Source: Larkinella sp. C7
Lineage (GTDB): Bacteria; Bacteroidota; Bacteroidia; Cytophagales; Spirosomataceae
Reading direction: 5' to 3'
NCBI RefSeq assembly: GCF_006149005.1
Contig: NZ_VBSL01000006.1
Span: 310,001-374,000 of the forward strand
DNA: 64,000 nucleotides
Shown: piece by piece, positions 9,398 to 19,837 of the stretch
Layout of the letters: every line of letters begins with the position of its first letter
How positions within the stretch are numbered: the first letter of the stretch is position 1
Made by a program: the position numbers and the translations under genes
The notes under the pieces: generated by a model
What the model saw: the letters and a program-made list of their open reading frames with translations, nothing else
Told to the model about the DNA's origin: nothing
Databases searched by the model: none

Positions 9398-10000
9398 ATG
9401 GAAGTACTTCGTCTATTTGAAAAACACCTGCCGGGCCATGCCGTCACCTATTGTTACGATTTGTGGAAAAACCATCCCTTCACATTTGTTGCGTCGCGTC
9501 CCCGGCGTACGAAGCTGGGCGATTTCCGGGCCGAACCCGGAAAAGGATTGACCATTACCGTCAATAGCGACCTGAATCCCTACGCTTTTCTGATTACTTA
9601 CCTGCACGAAGTCGCTCATTTGCTGGTTTACCAACGCTACCGCCGGTTTGGGCAGCCGCACGGACCGATCTGGAAAAAAACCTTCCGGGAAGTCATGCAG
9701 CCTGTGTTGCACGAGTCGGTTTTCCCCAAAACCGTATTGATTCCATTGAAACAGTATCTGAGTAACCCGGCGGCTTCGACGGGCGCTCATCCGACGCTCA
9801 CCCGTTCGTTGCGGGAAATGGACGAGCAACCCGCCGGGAAACAGTTGCTGGTGGAGATGCCGGAAGGGGAGACGTTTCGTTTTTTGCAGAAAGAATACAT
9901 CCGGGGCATGAAACGGCGAACCCGCGTCGTTTGTACGGAGAAGACTACAGGATTGAGAGTATCGATTTGGGCGCATGTTTGGGTGGAAAAAACGGACTAG
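9398..10000 (+). CDS. SprT-like zinc metalloprotein
   Basis: A 200-residue protein with the SprT-family zinc site HEVAH (H70, E71, H74 counted from 9398) followed by GQPHGPIWKKTFREVM, where the next His is the expected third ligand. SprT-like domains occur in DNA-protein crosslink proteases (Spartan) and in uncharacterised bacterial proteins. The substrate is not predictable here. The open frame reaches 9383, but those codons lie in a terminator. Its 3' end overlaps the porU start by 26 bp. Confidence 0.75.
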   Translation: MEVLRLFEKHLPGHAVTYCYDLWKNHPFTFVASRPRRTKLGDFRAEPGKGLTITVNSDLNPYAFLITYLHEVAHLLVYQRYRRFGQPHGPIWKKTFREVMQPVLHESVFPKTVLIPLKQYLSNPAASTGAHPTLTRSLREMDEQPAGKQLLVEMPEGETFRFLQKEYIRGMKRRTRVVCTEKTTGLRVSIWAHVWVEKTD

Positions 10001-13000
10001 ATGCGGGTTGGCTGCTTGGCTGCTTGGAATCGGATGGGCTCTGGTTACGCAGGCGCAACCGGTACCGTCCGTATTGGCCGAGGGATCGTGGCTGAAAATA
10101 GGGATTACCAAAACCGGTATCTACAAACTCGATGCGGCTTTTCTGACGAAATCGGGCGTCCCTGTTTCGACCGTCGACCCGCGCACGATCCGGCTTTTTG
10201 GCAACGGCGGAGCCGCCTTACCGCAGGCCAACCACAAAGACCGCCCGCGCGACCTGACCGAAAATGCCATTTGGGTAACCGGCGAAACCGATGGCCGTTT
10301 CGACGTCAGCGACGTCGTCTATTTTTTCGCTGAAAGTCCGCACCCCATTTCTTACGATTCGACTTCCCGGCGACTCTCGCACCAGATTAATCCCTACAGC
10401 GATACGACGTATTATTTTCTGACGTTTGGCCAGAAAACCGGCAAACGCATTGCCACTCAGCCTACGTTGCCGCAAACCGGTACGGTAATTACCGAATTTG
10501 ACGACTACGCGTTTTACAAAACCGGAGGGGAAATGACCAACCTGGTGCGGTCGGGCCGGGAGTGGCTGGAATACCTCGGCATTGGAACCGATAAAACCGT
10601 TTCTTTCAATTTGCCCGGTATGGTACCCGGCTCGAGTGCGCTGGTGACCTCCAATGTCGTAGGGCGTGCGCTGATCAATACCCAGTTTCAGTTGAAATGG
10701 GGCGCGCAAGTCGTCGGAACCCAGGCCATCGAAAGCGTAACGGATTACCAATATGATCGGAAAGGCCGTCAAAACCGTCAGACGTTTACCCTAATGCCCG
10801 CTTCGCTGGAAAGTCCGGTGAAACTGGCATTGACATACGACAGAAACGGGCAGGGCTATCTGCAATCGCTGGCGCTTCAGACCCGGCGCATCCTTCGCCG
10901 GTATGACGAACCCTTTCTTTTCCGATCGCTGGAATCGGCCCGTTCCGCAACCGTCCGCTATGTTATTCAGCAGGCCAACGCGACGATGCAGGTGTGGGAT
11001 GTGACCAACCGGCAACTGCCGGTTTCGATGCCCGTCACCCTCAATGACAGGCAGGAGGGAAGCCTGCCGGCCGTGGGAAACCACCTGCGGGAATACCTGG
11101 TTTTTTCGCCGGAACAGGCAAGCATGCCCGAAACCGCCGTTGCGGTTGCCAACCAGAACCTGCAAAGCCGCGAAACGCCCGATTTACTGATCATTACCCC
11201 GGCAAGCTGGCGAACACAGGCCGAACGGCTGGCCGATTTCCGCCGGAAAAACGATCAACTTACGGTGCTGGTCGTCAGTTCGCAGGAAGTGTACAACGAA
11301 TTTGCATCGGGCCAGCCCGACCCGACGGCTCTTCGGGATTTTGCCCGTTTCCTGAATAACCAGACACCGGGTAAACTCAAATACCTGCTGCTGTTTGGCG
11401 ACGCGACGTTCGATTACAAAAATTATTCGAAGTTGCTGACCCCGGCTCAACTGGCGGCTACGCTGCCAACTTACGAAAGCCGGGAGTCGCTGCACCCGGT
11501 TTTGAGCTACAGTTCCGACGACTATTTCGGGTTTCTGGAAACCGCCGAGGGCGAGTGGACAGAAGATTTTTCGGGCGATCATTCGCTGGACATTGGCGTG
11601 GGACGACTGCCGGTGAAATCCGCTGAGGAAGCTCGGACGGTGGTCGATAAACTGATCCGCTATGCGGCCACGGGAAAACTGCCGGGCGACTGGCAGACGA
11701 AGATTTCCTTTGTGGCCGACGATGGCGACCGCGATTTTCCGAACATTCACCAAACCGACGCCGACCGGCTGGCCCAGAAAATAACGACCTTACGACCGCC
11801 GTTTCGGACCGAAAAACTGTATCTGGACAGTTTCGCTCAGGAATCGAGCCCCGGCGGGCAAAAGGCTCCGCTCGTGAATCAGGCCATTACGAAAGCGTTA
11901 AACGACGGTCGGTTGATTGTCAATTATACGGGCCACGGGGGCGAGTCGGGCTGGGCCGAGGAACAGGTGGTAACCTTGCAGGACATTCTGGGCTGGACCA
12001 ACCGGCGGCTCCCGATCTTTGTCACGGCCACCTGCCAGTTTGGTCGCTACGACGATCCGGCGCAGACGTCCGGGGCCGAACTGGCTTTGCTGAACCCCCA
12101 GGGCGGCAGCATTGCCCTGCTGACGACGGCCCGACCGGTTTACGCCAGTACGAATTATCTGTTGAACAATGCTTTTTACGACGCCCTCGCCCAAAATACC
12201 GCCGACGGTGCGCCCCGGCTGGGCGATTTGATTCGGCTGACTAAAAATGGCAGCCTCAGCGGCAGCCTGAACCGCAATTTTACGCTTTTGGGCGATCCGT
12301 CCATGCAACTGGCTTTTCCAACGGCCCAGGCCGTGCTGACCCGCATCAACGGGAAAACCGTTGGAGACCAGGCCGACACACTCCGGGCGCTGGAAACCGT
12401 TCGGCTGGAAGGCGAAGTTCAACAGGGCCGGTCGGTTCTGAATCCATTTAATGGGTATGTAAAAGTGACGCTGTTTGATAAAGCGGACACCATAACGACC
12501 AATGGCACAGAGTTCAGCCCACCTATGAACTATGCGGAATACCGGAGCCCGCTGTATTCCGGTCAGGTACGCGTTCAGAATGGCAGGTTCGTCTGTCAGT
12601 TTGTGATGCCGAAAGATCTGGACTACCGCGTTGGTCTGGGAAAACTGTTTCTGTATGCTGTACAATCGGATAGTCTGGTTGAAGCCGCCGGGAGTTACGA
12701 TAATTTATTAATCGGTAACAGCGTCCCGAATCCGGTGGCCGATACGAAGCCGCCCGTTATCCGTCTGTTTATAAACGATACGACTTTTGTAGATGGCGGA
12801 ACGGTTTTTGGACCGATTACTACACTGATTGCCAAACTAAATGACGAAAATGGCATCAATATTGCGCGTAATGGTATTGGTCACGAAATAACGGTCCGGC
12901 TGAACGACGGGATGCCGGTTGTGGTGAATTCGTATTTCACCCCCAATCTGGATGATTCGCGGGGCGGGACGGTCCGCTATGACTGGCCAAACCTGCCACC

Positions 13001-13403
13001 GGGTGCGTACACAGTTCAGGTAAAAGCGTGGGATGTTTACAATAATCCATCGGAAACAACGTTGACTTTTGTAGTTTCCGCACAACCGCCCCTGGTCATT
13101 CGGTCGGTTGCTGTAACACCCAACCCATTTCAGGAACAGGCGAACTTCGGTTTGCAACACAATCGGCCCGGCGATGCGTTAGAAAGTACGCTGCTGATCG
13201 TCGATTTGAGCGGCCGAACGGTGAGCGAACGAATCGATCAATGTTCCAACTGCAACGCGTCTATTACCGGACTAAGCTGGAACGGAACCAGGCCGGGTGG
13301 AGCAGCGGTGATACCCGGTTTGTATGTATATCGGCTTATCTTGCGTTCAATGTCGGATGGCTCGTCGGCCATGCATTCGGGCAAGTTGCTCTACGTTAGA
13401 TAG
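9975..13403 (+). CDS. porU: type IX secretion system sortase PorU
   Basis: C25-type cysteine peptidase that removes the C-terminal sorting signal from type IX cargo at the outer membrane and links it to lipopolysaccharide. The 1142-residue precursor has a signal peptide (hydrophobic run AAWLLGIGWALVTQAQ). The catalytic dyad lies at H654 (NYTGHGGESGW) and C687 (FVTATCQFGRYD). The C-terminal ~90 residues form a sorting-type beta domain (VTPNPFQEQANF). The start at 9975 overlaps the previous gene by 26 bp, so translational coupling is possible. PorV follows, the usual partner. Confidence 0.93.
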   Translation: MFGWKKRTRCGLAAWLLGIGWALVTQAQPVPSVLAEGSWLKIGITKTGIYKLDAAFLTKSGVPVSTVDPRTIRLFGNGGAALPQANHKDRPRDLTENAIWVTGETDGRFDVSDVVYFFAESPHPISYDSTSRRLSHQINPYSDTTYYFLTFGQKTGKRIATQPTLPQTGTVITEFDDYAFYKTGGEMTNLVRSGREWLEYLGIGTDKTVSFNLPGMVPGSSALVTSNVVGRALINTQFQLKWGAQVVGTQAIESVTDYQYDRKGRQNRQTFTLMPASLESPVKLALTYDRNGQGYLQSLALQTRRILRRYDEPFLFRSLESARSATVRYVIQQANATMQVWDVTNRQLPVSMPVTLNDRQEGSLPAVGNHLREYLVFSPEQASMPETAVAVANQNLQSRETPDLLIITPASWRTQAERLADFRRKNDQLTVLVVSSQEVYNEFASGQPDPTALRDFARFLNNQTPGKLKYLLLFGDATFDYKNYSKLLTPAQLAATLPTYESRESLHPVLSYSSDDYFGFLETAEGEWTEDFSGDHSLDIGVGRLPVKSAEEARTVVDKLIRYAATGKLPGDWQTKISFVADDGDRDFPNIHQTDADRLAQKITTLRPPFRTEKLYLDSFAQESSPGGQKAPLVNQAITKALNDGRLIVNYTGHGGESGWAEEQVVTLQDILGWTNRRLPIFVTATCQFGRYDDPAQTSGAELALLNPQGGSIALLTTARPVYASTNYLLNNAFYDALAQNTADGAPRLGDLIRLTKNGSLSGSLNRNFTLLGDPSMQLAFPTAQAVLTRINGKTVGDQADTLRALETVRLEGEVQQGRSVLNPFNGYVKVTLFDKADTITTNGTEFSPPMNYAEYRSPLYSGQVRVQNGRFVCQFVMPKDLDYRVGLGKLFLYAVQSDSLVEAAGSYDNLLIGNSVPNPVADTKPPVIRLFINDTTFVDGGTVFGPITTLIAKLNDENGINIARNGIGHEITVRLNDGMPVVVNSYFTPNLDDSRGGTVRYDWPNLPPGAYTVQVKAWDVYNNPSETTLTFVVSAQPPLVIRSVAVTPNPFQEQANFGLQHNRPGDALESTLLIVDLSGRTVSERIDQCSNCNASITGLSWNGTRPGGAAVIPGLYVYRLILRSMSDGSSAMHSGKLLYVR

Positions 13404-13452
13404 TTATAAAAATATATTCTAATTGTCCTTTTATATTCTATCTTAAACATCG

Positions 13453-13460
13453 TAAATTTG
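13453..13460 (+). promoter_or_regulatory. Bacteroidetes -7 promoter element
   Basis: TAAATTTG matches TAnnTTTG and lies 60 bp before porV, suggesting that porV has its own promoter besides read-through from porU. No convincing -33 element was seen. Confidence 0.45.
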
Positions 13461-13520
13461 GCGTTCTTACCCTGGTTACCCAACGAACGCGCTGATTCGG
13501 GAGTTAATTAAACCTCTTTT

Positions 13521-14768
13521 ATGACACGTACCTTATCGTCAATTTGTTTACTTGGTTGCCTGACACTTCCGCTTGTTTCAAATGCCCAGGTTAGTGGGGG
13601 GTTATTGGGACAGGACACGGTTGCGTACCGGATTCCTCAAATGTCATTGCCGTTCCTGAACTTTACGCCCGACGCCCGCAGTGCCGGGTTGGGGGATGCC
13701 GGTGCCGCGCTGGGTGCCGATGCCAATGCGGTTTTCTGGAATCCGGCGAAGCTGGTTTTTGCGGAGAAGGATCAGGGGCTGGCGTTGTCCTACACGCCCT
13801 GGCTGCGGAGTATCGGGGTAGACGATATGTATTTTACGTTCTTATCGGGCTACAAAAAAGTGAGCAAGAACGATGTGATCGGTCTTTCGCTGATGTATTT
13901 CGATATGGGAACCATCGACTTCACCACCATCCTGGGGCAGCCGGCCGGTTCATTTAACTCCAGAGAATATGCCGTCACGGCTTCGTATTCCCGTCGGTTG
14001 TTTCAGAACTTCTCGATGGGCGTCAACCTCCGGTACATCAACTCGAACCTGTCGGGCAACTATTCCGTCAATGGTGTCTCGTTGAAACCGGCATCGACGG
14101 CGGCTTTCGACATCAGTGCTTTTTACCAGAACGAAGTTCGGGACGATATTACCGGCAAAGGGTTTAAATGGGCGTTCGGCGGGATCATTTCCAACATTGG
14201 CGGTAAAGTAACCTACGGTACGTCTACACCCGCGCCCATCCCAACCAACCTGAAGTTAGGGACGGCCCTGACGTTGTATACCGATAAATTCAACAAATTT
14301 AACTTCATTCTCGACCTGAACAAGTTGATGGTGCCTACTCCGCCGGTGTACCAAACCGTCAATGGGGTGGTTCAGTACAACGGTGTCAACCCTATCATTG
14401 CGCAGGGGAAAAATCCGAACCGGCCAACCCTCAGCTCCATTTTTGGTTCATTCTCCGATGCGCCCGATGGCTTCTCGGAAGAGGTGAAGGAAATCAACAT
14501 TGCCACGGGGATCGAATACTGGTATAATGAGCAATTTGCAGCCCGTGTTGGCTATTACCACGAACCTCGCCTGAAAGGCGGTCGGCAATATTTTACGACC
14601 GGTCTGGGCATTCGGCTACAACAGAAATACGGTGTCGATTTTGCTTACCTGATTCCGGTAACGCAGGGTAGTCCGCTGGCGCAAACGTTCCGGATTTCGC
14701 TGATCATCGACATTGACAAAAAAGCCAAATCGGCCGAAGTGGATGATGCCGAAGACAATCTTGAATAA
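13521..14768 (+). CDS. porV: type IX secretion outer-membrane protein PorV
   Basis: Outer-membrane beta-barrel of the FadL-like fold that shuttles type IX cargo to the PorU attachment complex. The 415-residue precursor has a cleavable signal peptide (LGCLTLPLVSNAQ). It then shows the conserved family start PFLNFTPDARSAGLGDAG, with GADANAVFWNPAKL just after, which is diagnostic. Alternating amphipathic strands fill the rest and the C-terminus has a charged tail. It lies 117 bp after porU and is followed by a terminator. Confidence 0.93.
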   Translation: MTRTLSSICLLGCLTLPLVSNAQVSGGLLGQDTVAYRIPQMSLPFLNFTPDARSAGLGDAGAALGADANAVFWNPAKLVFAEKDQGLALSYTPWLRSIGVDDMYFTFLSGYKKVSKNDVIGLSLMYFDMGTIDFTTILGQPAGSFNSREYAVTASYSRRLFQNFSMGVNLRYINSNLSGNYSVNGVSLKPASTAAFDISAFYQNEVRDDITGKGFKWAFGGIISNIGGKVTYGTSTPAPIPTNLKLGTALTLYTDKFNKFNFILDLNKLMVPTPPVYQTVNGVVQYNGVNPIIAQGKNPNRPTLSSIFGSFSDAPDGFSEEVKEINIATGIEYWYNEQFAARVGYYHEPRLKGGRQYFTTGLGIRLQQKYGVDFAYLIPVTQGSPLAQTFRISLIIDIDKKAKSAEVDDAEDNLE

Positions 14769-14792
14769 GCTACTATAACTCCAACTGTAACG

Positions 14793-14824
14793 ATGGCACC
14801 CTTCGGGCGTGCCATTCTTTTTTT
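14793..14824 (+). terminator. intrinsic terminator after porV
   Basis: ATGGCAC pairs with GTGCCAT around CCTTCGGGC and is followed by a run of T residues. Confidence 0.85.
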
Positions 14825-14854
14825 ACCGCCTGAGCAATTGCACTTGATTGAACA

Positions 14855-16138
14855 ATGGAAGTTGTAAACCGAACCGAAGCTCCCGAATACAAACGAATTG
14901 AAGAGGTCAGGGTACCGGCCATTGCGACGCTGACGATGGACAACGGTCAGCCGCTGTATGGGATCAACGCCGGCCAGCAGCCCGTTATCCGGCTGGAGGT
15001 GATCTTTGACGCCGGTGCGTGGTATGAACCCTTACCGGGGCTGTCGACACTGGCGATGAAAATGCTGACGGAAGGAACCCATTCTCACACTTCGGCCCAA
15101 ATCAGTGAATATTTTGACCGGTTCGGGGCTTTTGTCGAGCAACAAAGCGGGACCAACCGCGCCAGCCTGACGGTTTACGGTTTGACAAAGCACCTGCCAG
15201 CGTTGTTACCGATGATTCAGGAAATGCTGATGGAATCGGTCATTCCGGAAAAGGAACTGAATCACCAGAAAAACATTACCCTGCAAACACTACGGGTTAA
15301 TCTGGAGAAAAACAACTTCGTCGCCAGCCGCCTGATTCGGGAAAAGGTTTTCGGTGCCCACCATCCGTATGGTCATAACCAGAAACCGGAAACCCTGGAA
15401 GCGATTCAGCGGGACGGGGTGGAAGCCTACTACCGGCAACGCATTCGACAACGGCCCTTCCGGGTCATGGTGGCCGGGCAGATTGCCGAAACCGAAATTG
15501 CCCTGATCAATCAATATCTCGGCCATCAGGTCGTTGAAACCGTTCCAGAAACCGCTGATGCGGCAAAAACCGCTATCAGTGACTTTTCGCCGGGCCTGGT
15601 CGACAAACCCGACAGCCTGCAATCGTCGATCCGGCTGGGGCGGTTGCTGTTTACCCGCAAACACCCGGATTATTTTCCGACGCTGGTGATGAATGAAGTG
15701 CTGGGCGGTTATTTCGGCTCCCGGCTGATGAAAAACATCCGGGAAGAAAAAGGATTTACGTACGGAATCTGGTCGAACCTGGCGATGCATCCCAATGAGG
15801 GATCGTTCCTGATCGGAACCGACGTCAAACGCGAAAATACGCAGGAAACACTCGACGAAATCGGGAAGGAAATTGGGCGGCTGCGCGAGGAACTGGTGCC
15901 GGAAAACGAACTGGAAACGGTTCGGAACTACATGGCGGGGTCTTACGTGGGCAATCTCAATACGCCGTTTGAAATTGCCGACCGCTACAAAGCGTTGCTC
16001 TTCGACGGTTTACCCGCCGACTATATCTCGACCTACATCGAACACATTCGCGCCGTCACGGCCGAACAGGTTCTGGAGATGGCCAACCGGTATTTGCCGG
16101 ATGGTTCGTTGATTGAGGTGGTCGTGGGAGGGAAATAG
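14855..16138 (+). CDS. M16-family peptidase-like protein, probably inactive subunit
   Basis: A 427-residue protein of the pitrilysin/insulinase fold, with two homologous halves. The N-terminal half lacks the zinc motif HxxEH: the aligned stretch reads MLTEGTHSHTSAQ. The C-terminal half has the typical FGSRLMKNIREEKGFTYG signature. M16 proteins often occur as an active and an inactive subunit, so this copy is probably the non-catalytic partner, but no active partner lies beside it. No signal peptide is evident. It ends convergent with the PfkB gene. Confidence 0.75.
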   Translation: MEVVNRTEAPEYKRIEEVRVPAIATLTMDNGQPLYGINAGQQPVIRLEVIFDAGAWYEPLPGLSTLAMKMLTEGTHSHTSAQISEYFDRFGAFVEQQSGTNRASLTVYGLTKHLPALLPMIQEMLMESVIPEKELNHQKNITLQTLRVNLEKNNFVASRLIREKVFGAHHPYGHNQKPETLEAIQRDGVEAYYRQRIRQRPFRVMVAGQIAETEIALINQYLGHQVVETVPETADAAKTAISDFSPGLVDKPDSLQSSIRLGRLLFTRKHPDYFPTLVMNEVLGGYFGSRLMKNIREEKGFTYGIWSNLAMHPNEGSFLIGTDVKRENTQETLDEIGKEIGRLREELVPENELETVRNYMAGSYVGNLNTPFEIADRYKALLFDGLPADYISTYIEHIRAVTAEQVLEMANRYLPDGSLIEVVVGGK

Positions 16139-16145
16139 TAGCCAC

Positions 16146-16206
16146 GGACCTATTGATTTAAACCAAATAACCGCCGACTTCATATTTGGCTTAAATCAAT
16201 AGGTCC
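16146..16206. repeat. 23-bp near-perfect inverted repeat between convergent genes
   Basis: Arms 16146-16168 and 16184-16206 match at 22 of 23 positions, beginning GGACCTATTGATTTAA, with a 15-base loop. It sits between the stops of two convergent genes. A bidirectional terminator is possible, but the long A/T-rich arms are also compatible with a small non-autonomous repeat. Confidence 0.7.
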
Positions 16207-16214
16207 CTGGGTAC

Positions 16215-17132
16215 CTACTGAATTTCAAAAGCCGATAACTCCACAAACTTCGCGACCCGCTCGTTGATTTCGTCGGTCGTTAGATTGAAAAGTCGTTCGG
16301 CACCGAATTTTTCGACGCAGAATGACGCCATAGCCGAACCGTAAATAATACCGCGTTTCATGTTGTTGAACGATACATCGCCGGTGCTGGCCAGGTAGCC
16401 GATAAAACCGCCCGCAAACGTATCACCTGCACCGGTTGGGTCAAATACTTCTTCGAGGGGCAGCGCGGGCGCAAAAAAGATGTGGCCACCGTGGAACAGC
16501 AACGCGCCGTGTTCGCCTTTCTTGATAATCACGGTTTTGGGTCCCATCGCACCAATCTTGGCGGCCGCTTTCACCAGGGAGTATTCGCCGGACAACTGGC
16601 GGGCTTCCTCGTCGTTCACCGTCAGCACATCCACCAGTTTGATTACGTCCATGAGGTCGTCCCAGGCGATGTTCATCCAGAAATTCATGGTGTCGAGCAT
16701 GATCAGTTTCGGGCGGTTCGGAAGCCGTTCGATGACCAGTTTCTGAATGGCTGGGGCGGTGTTACCCAGCATCAGAAAATCGCAGTTTCCGTAGGCTTCG
16801 GGAATAACCGGGTCGAACTTTTCCATCACATTCAACTGCACATCGATGGTATCCCGCGTATTCATGTCGTTGTGGTATTTTCCCGACCAGAAGAACGTTT
16901 TTTCGCCGGGGCGGATTTCCAGCCCGGTGGTGTCGACGCCGTGGCTTTCGAGGATGTCGATCATCTCCTGCGGAAAATCGTCGCCGACGACGGCTACCAG
17001 GTTGTTTTCATTCGTAAAATACGATGCTGACAGCGTAATGTACGTGGCGGCTCCTCCGATGATTTTATCGGTTTTGCCGAAAGGCGTTTCCAGTGCATCG
17101 AAAGCCACTGAACCAACGGTTAACAAACTCAT
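16215..17132 (-). CDS. PfkB-family sugar or nucleoside kinase
   Basis: A ribokinase-fold kinase that transfers phosphate from ATP to a sugar or nucleoside hydroxyl. The signature DPTGAGDTFAGGF, with the catalytic Asp, is near the C-terminus, and the N-terminal GGAATYITLSASYF substrate region is present. I start at 17132 (MSLLTVGSVAFD), giving 305 residues, because the upstream extension to 17234 encodes no family sequence. The substrate cannot be assigned from sequence. It is divergent from cysS. Confidence 0.85.
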   Translation of the reverse strand: MSLLTVGSVAFDALETPFGKTDKIIGGAATYITLSASYFTNENNLVAVVGDDFPQEMIDILESHGVDTTGLEIRPGEKTFFWSGKYHNDMNTRDTIDVQLNVMEKFDPVIPEAYGNCDFLMLGNTAPAIQKLVIERLPNRPKLIMLDTMNFWMNIAWDDLMDVIKLVDVLTVNDEEARQLSGEYSLVKAAAKIGAMGPKTVIIKKGEHGALLFHGGHIFFAPALPLEEVFDPTGAGDTFAGGFIGYLASTGDVSFNNMKRGIIYGSAMASFCVEKFGAERLFNLTTDEINERVAKFVELSAFEIQ

Positions 17133-17269
17133 GCTGATTGGATAAATACAGTGTAAACTAACTTGTTGAACGAACAGAAGGCTGACTGCCAGCCCAGAAT
17201 GTTGCGAAGATAGGAAAACTACGCCATTTGCCACTCGTCACAACACGCTGACTTCCGACGAACATTGTG

Positions 17270-17277
17270 TAGATTTG
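17270..17277 (+). promoter_or_regulatory. Bacteroidetes -7 promoter element
   Basis: TAGATTTG fits TAnnTTTG and lies 41 bp upstream of the cysS start, in the divergent spacer with the PfkB gene. Confidence 0.45.
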
Positions 17278-17318
17278 TGGTCGAAGAAAACCGTAGGGTC
17301 GGATCGACCGATTGAAGA

Positions 17319-18818
17319 ATGACAACACCGACACAGCCGCTAAAGTTATACAATACGCTCACCCGCCGGAAAGACCTGTTTGTACCGATTGCCGCGCCTT
17401 ATGTGGGCTTGTACGTTTGTGGGCCAACGGTTTATAACTACGTGCATTTGGGCAACGTCCGCACGTTTCTGACCTTCGATACGCTGTTTCGGTATTTGAC
17501 CCACATCGGCTACAAAGTTCGGTATGTGCGGAATATTACGGACGTGGGCCACCTGGTGGGCGATGGCGACGATGGCGAAGATAAGATCGGGCGGATGGCG
17601 AAGCTGGAAAAAATCGAACCGATGGAAATCGTGCAGCGCTACACGAACGATTTTCATTCGGTAACCGAGCTGTTCAACCTGCTGTCGCCCAGCATCGAAC
17701 CCACCGCAACGGGCCATATGGTCGAGCAGATTGAAGCCGTCCGGGTTTTGATCGACAAGGGTTTGGCCTACGAATCGAATGGCTCGGTGTATTTCGATAT
17801 TTTGCAATACAACCAGCAGGGCGGTAACTACGGCAAACTGTCGGGGCGTATTCTGGAGGATCTGCTGAACGAAACCCGCGATCTGGACGGTCAGTCGGAA
17901 AAACGGAATCCGCTGGATTTTGCCCTGTGGAAAAAAGCCGCCCCCGAGCACCTGATGCGGTGGCCGTCGCCCTGGAGCAACGGTTTTCCGGGCTGGCATT
18001 TGGAGTGTACCTGCATGAGTACCAAATACCTGGGAAAACAGTTCGATATTCACGGGGGCGGAATGGATTTGAAATTTCCGCACCACGAATGCGAGGTGGC
18101 GCAGGGGCAAAGCATTTACGGCGAAGAACCGGCGCGGTACTGGATGCACTCCAACATGCTGACGGTGAACGGACAGAAAATGTCGAAGTCACTGGGGAAC
18201 TCCTTTCTGCCGTCGGAACTGGTGACCGGCACGCACCACCTGCTCGAACAGCCCTACAGCCCGATGACGGTGCGGTTTTTCATGTTGCAATCGCATTACC
18301 GGAGTACGCTTGACTTTTCGAACGAAGCCCTCAAAGCGGCCCAGAAAGGCTACAAACGGCTGGCAAACGGGTTGCGGATCGCGAAGACATTGACCTATAC
18401 TGAAGCCGATGACGTGGCGGTTGATGAAAAAAAACAACAGGAAATTCGCAAGGCCATCGCCGATTTTTACGGTGCTCTGAACGACGATCTGAACACGGCC
18501 GTTGGCATTGCCCAACTATTTGCGTTGCTGAAATACATCAATATGCTGTATGCAAACCAGCTTCAGTCGGCGGCTTTGGGAGAGGAAATTTTTACAGAAC
18601 TGAAAGAGTCGTTCATTCAGTTCATGGAAGGTGTTCTGGGGTTAACCGAAGAAAAAACCGGGAGTGATGCGGTATTGGACGGCATGTTGACGTTATACCG
18701 GGAGTATAAAGACCAGAAGCAATACGATAAAGTGGATCAGGTCCGTTCCTATTTCAAGGCGCAGGGGCTGGCCATCAAAGATATGAAGCACCGGATCGAC
18801 TGGGCTTACGAAGAGTAG
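17319..18818 (+). CDS. cysS: cysteine--tRNA ligase
   Basis: Charges tRNA-Cys with cysteine. Class I synthetase of 499 residues with the HIGH-equivalent VHLGNVR after CGPTVYNYV, the zinc-site stretch [10 protein letters not shown] and the KMSKS loop near residues 287-291. The C-terminal helical domain with DALR-type sequence runs to the end. The M28 peptidase gene follows after 20 bp and is probably co-transcribed. Confidence 0.97.
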   Translation: MTTPTQPLKLYNTLTRRKDLFVPIAAPYVGLYVCGPTVYNYVHLGNVRTFLTFDTLFRYLTHIGYKVRYVRNITDVGHLVGDGDDGEDKIGRMAKLEKIEPMEIVQRYTNDFHSVTELFNLLSPSIEPTATGHMVEQIEAVRVLIDKGLAYESNGSVYFDILQYNQQGGNYGKLSGRILEDLLNETRDLDGQSEKRNPLDFALWKKAAPEHLMRWPSPWSNGFPGWHLECTCMSTKYLGKQFDIHGGGMDLKFPHHECEVAQGQSIYGEEPARYWMHSNMLTVNGQKMSKSLGNSFLPSELVTGTHHLLEQPYSPMTVRFFMLQSHYRSTLDFSNEALKAAQKGYKRLANGLRIAKTLTYTEADDVAVDEKKQQEIRKAIADFYGALNDDLNTAVGIAQLFALLKYINMLYANQLQSAALGEEIFTELKESFIQFMEGVLGLTEEKTGSDAVLDGMLTLYREYKDQKQYDKVDQVRSYFKAQGLAIKDMKHRIDWAYEE

Positions 18819-18838
18819 TCAAACCTTATCGGTAAAAC

Positions 18839-19837
18839 ATGCGCCTAAACAGGAAAATCATTCTCTTTTGGCTGGCTGCGGTGATCACCGTCAGTTCCTG
18901 CAAAAGCAAAAAACAGGATCAGCAGGAAAATCAGGCCACCGAGGTTAAAGCGGTTACAGCTCCGGCGTTCAATGCCGATTCGGCTTACGGCTACGTTGCG
19001 AAGCAGGTGGCATTTGGGCCGCGGGTGCCCAATACCGATGCTCACCGGCGTTGTGGAGACTACCTGATTGCCCAACTGAAGCAATTCGGCTGCGAAGTCA
19101 CGGTGCAGAACTTCACGGCAACGACCTACGACAACCTCAAATTAAACGCCCGCAACATCATTGGCAGCATCAATCCGAATGCGCCCAAACGCATTGTTCT
19201 GGCCTCCCACTGGGATTCCCGCCCGTTTGCCGATCAGGACAGCGTGGCCCGAACCAAACCGGTGATCGGTGCGAACGACGGCGCCAGTGGCGTCGGTGTT
19301 TTACTCGAAATGGCCCGAACCATTCAACAATCCGGCGTGAAGCCCGACGTGGGTATCGATCTGATATTCTTCGATGCCGAGGACTGGGGCAATTCCGAAC
19401 TGGCGAAAGACGAATACGGCGGTTTTTGTCTGGGATCGCAATATTGGGCAGCCAATAAGCATAAACCGGGATATACGGCTTATTACGGTGTTTTGCTGGA
19501 TATGGTCGGTGCCAAAGGGGCTACGTTCCTGAAAGAAGGCAATTCCATGCAGTATGCGCCCACGGTGGTCAACAAAGTGTGGGAAACGGCCAGCCGCATG
19601 GGCTACAATCAGTATTTTGTCGATACGGGCCAATCGGGTCCTGCCATTACGGATGACCACCTGCCGGTGAATAAAGTCGCCAAAATTCCGATGATCGACA
19701 TCATCCACCTGAAAGTAGAATCCGGTAGTTTCTTCAAAGACTGGCACACGGCCCACGACGACATGGACAACATCGACCGCGGCACACTCAAAGCCGTCGG
19801 CCAGGTATTGCTGCAAACGCTATACAATGAAGAATGA
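18839..19837 (+). CDS. M28-family zinc peptidase, glutaminyl-cyclase-like lipoprotein
   Basis: A 332-residue secreted or lipid-anchored zinc enzyme: the N-terminus has a signal peptide ending in the lipobox-like VSSC. The M28 metal sites are visible in SHWDSRPFAD (His, Asp), GANDGASGVG (Asp), FFDAEDWG (Glu, Asp) and the late IIHLKVESG His. This pattern fits glutaminyl-peptide cyclotransferase-like members of M28 as well as aminopeptidases, and I cannot separate the two. It follows cysS by 20 bp and overlaps the next gene by 11 bp. Confidence 0.8.
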   Translation: MRLNRKIILFWLAAVITVSSCKSKKQDQQENQATEVKAVTAPAFNADSAYGYVAKQVAFGPRVPNTDAHRRCGDYLIAQLKQFGCEVTVQNFTATTYDNLKLNARNIIGSINPNAPKRIVLASHWDSRPFADQDSVARTKPVIGANDGASGVGVLLEMARTIQQSGVKPDVGIDLIFFDAEDWGNSELAKDEYGGFCLGSQYWAANKHKPGYTAYYGVLLDMVGAKGATFLKEGNSMQYAPTVVNKVWETASRMGYNQYFVDTGQSGPAITDDHLPVNKVAKIPMIDIIHLKVESGSFFKDWHTAHDDMDNIDRGTLKAVGQVLLQTLYNEE

